Positions 62,384 through 64,000 of a DNA stretch of 64,000 nucleotides are shown here, in pieces; the first letter of the stretch is position 1; every line of letters begins with the position of its first letter. The notes beneath the pieces were generated by a model. It had not been told where the DNA came from, did not search any database, and saw only the letters and a list, made by a program, of their open reading frames with translations. Made by a program: the position numbers and the translations under genes. The stretch comes from Luscinia megarhynchos (lineage: Eukaryota; Chordata; Aves; Passeriformes; Turdidae): contig CM067592.1 of NCBI GenBank assembly GCA_034336665.1, forward strand, positions 40,847,735 through 40,911,734, written 5' to 3'.

Positions 62384-63222
62384 TTCAGTTTATTATCTTC
62401 AGCAATGATGCAAACATAAGGATCAAGTGCACCCTCAGCAAATACGCAGACTACATGAGCTGAGTGGTATTGTTGACACATCTGAAGGACGGGATGCCAT
62501 CCAGAGGGACCTGAACCCATGGGAATCTCACAAGGTTTGACAAGACCAAGTGCAAGGTGCTGCAGCTGGGCTATGCAGACCCATGGTACCAGAACAGACT
62601 GGGGATGAACAGATGGAGAGCAGCCCTGTGAGAAGGACTTGGGGGTGCTGTGGGTGAGAGGCTGGACATGACCCAGCCATGGGCACTCCCAGCCCAGAAA
62701 CCAAACGTGTCCTGGGCTGCATCCAAAGCAGCGTGGGCAGCAGGGGAGGGAGGGGATTCTGCCCCTCTGCTCTGCTCTGTGAGACCCCAGCTGGAGCCCT
62801 GCACCCAGCCCTGGGGTCCCTGCACAGGAAGGACATGGAACTGCTGGAGTGAGTCCAGAGGAGAGACACAGGAATGATCCAAGGGCTGGAGTACCCCTCT
62901 TCTGAGGAAAGGCTGAGAGAGTTGTGGTTGGAAGGCTCCAGGGTGATTTTATTGTGGCTTTACAATATTTCAAGGGGACTTGTAAGAGTGAGCAATTTAG
63001 TAGGGCCTGTTGCAATAGAACAAGAGTTAATGGCTTTTAACAAAAAGAGAGTAGATTTATACTAGATATAATGAAGAATTTTATTTATTTTTTTTACAGT
63101 GAGGGTGGTGAGGTACTGGAACAGGTTGCCCATGGAAGTTGTCGATACCCTACCATTGAGAGTGTCCAAAGTCAGGCTGGATGAAGCTTTGAGCCCCTGA
63201 TTTAATGGAAGGTGTCCTTGCA

Positions 63223-64000
63223 AGCTTTCCAAGGAATCTCATGTCTTCCTCTGAATATTTTAAAGCGCTCAGAGAGAGGTAACATCCACTCAACCTATTC
63301 TTTGTGCTTTTTATTCCCTACAGAGTAGTTCTCTATCACATACCCAGTGTTGTTTCATGCAATAATTTGACTTCTTCAGAGAAGAAACTGAACCACATGC
63401 AATCTCTCTTCACACACAGCACTGCAACCAGAATCAGGGTCACAGACATTCTGTCAAACAACTCAACTCAAATATACTTATTTCATCATACCATTTTAAT
63501 TCTTTCAGAGAGAAAAATTTAAAACAGAGTGAAAAATAATGATCTTTAATTTATAAAACTTAAACAGGAGATTAGTCAACTTGTGTACTTTTCAAAATCA
63601 ATTTTGGAACACCAGTGCATTGAAACATTAGAAAATCTACTTTGTTTTCTTACTGCATGTGTCTGTCTTTCCAAATTTAGAAAATCACAGCTGCAACAAA
63701 TATATATACACATTATGTATATACACATACTTGAGTCACTTTGAGATAGCATTACCGATTCAATTTGTACAGAGGTCCTTCTGGCTTTCTGAAACTCTTT
63801 GTAGCAAGAAGAAATTATAATTTTTATTAACATTCATAAACAAACAATGGCTTATGTTTAAAGCAAATTAGTGAACACAACACAGAGAAATGTAAAATCA
63901 TGTTTGCACTTGTCAAAAGCTTATATGCTCTGCATTTGCAAAGTACATCAGTGTTTGATATGAGATATTGGAGATGCATAGATCTACATTTCCAGGAAAT
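63223..64000. other. Non-coding interval at the right edge
   Basis: AT-rich, nothing recognised; presumably AUH intron. Confidence 0.45.

Larger units (their letters stand above)
60960..63222 (+). mobile_element. Long CR1 LINE interrupted by a SINE and an LTR
   Basis: CR1 ORF2 sequence starts near 60960. It shows the blocks 'gtctgtgggaccttatgaaa' (61127-61146), 'ccaaaccactctccatgata' (61321-61340), 'ggaaagtcatggaatggatc' (61445-61464) and 'ctctctaaactgaagagatgg', followed by 'tgggtggactgttcagtgga'. It resumes at about 62384 with 'ggatcaagtgcaccctcagc' (62420-62439) and runs through 'aaggacttgggggtgctgtg' to a decayed 3' region near 63222. The two inserts fall at points where CR1 sequence continues on the other side. 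No frame is intact; antisense frames over 100 codons in it are shadows. Confidence 0.85.

Noticed and set aside
62317..63015. 232-codon minus-strand frame
   Set aside because: Antisense to a GC-rich part of CR1. Such antisense frames are common in CR1 copies.

Overview
The window looks like nuclear DNA from a songbird (passerine). It is AT-rich and gene-poor. Its recognisable interspersed repeats are mostly CR1 LINE fragments, with avian LTR elements and a tRNA-Ile-derived SINE of the type known from zebra finch. The only conventional gene is the 3' part of AUH (mitochondrial 3-methylglutaconyl-CoA hydratase) on the minus strand. AUH is Z-linked in chicken, so the window is probably from chromosome Z; that placement is inference.

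Layout. Bases 1-295 are the 3' end of a CR1. Bases 296-6869 hold nothing recognisable. Bases 6870-14572 are a CR1 split by a full-length endogenous retrovirus (7434-14089). The provirus has LTRs of 610 and 615 bp that begin TGTCCTGG and end CCAGGACA, and a 5-bp target duplication GCTCC. It has degenerate gag, protease, reverse transcriptase, RNase H and integrase regions in ERVL-like (class III) order, and no env. A probable solo LTR (15011-15374), another CR1 (15585-16238), a compound microsatellite (17244-17515) and a minus-strand CR1 (18957-19800) follow. From about 19.8 to 41.1 kb the sequence is mostly featureless and lies downstream of AUH.

AUH runs right to left. Its four last coding exons are at 45702-45889, 44390-44440, 42609-42656 and 41635-41712, with a predicted poly(A) signal at 41148-41153. 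Together they encode about the last 120 residues. The catalytic region and the N-terminus must lie beyond base 64000, so 45.9-64 kb is read as AUH intron. That intron holds an ordered pentanucleotide array (49278-49445), a minus-strand open segment flanked by good splice sites with no recognised homologue (53934-54162), and a three-layer nest near the right edge: a CR1 (60960-63222) interrupted by a SINE (61178-61316) and by an LTR (61821-about 62383).

I found no convincing new multi-gene system. The most useful leads are the young ERVL provirus whose two LTRs differ mainly in homopolymer lengths (which bears on whether its frameshifts are real), the unexplained candidate exon in the AUH intron, and the nested insertions that give relative dates.
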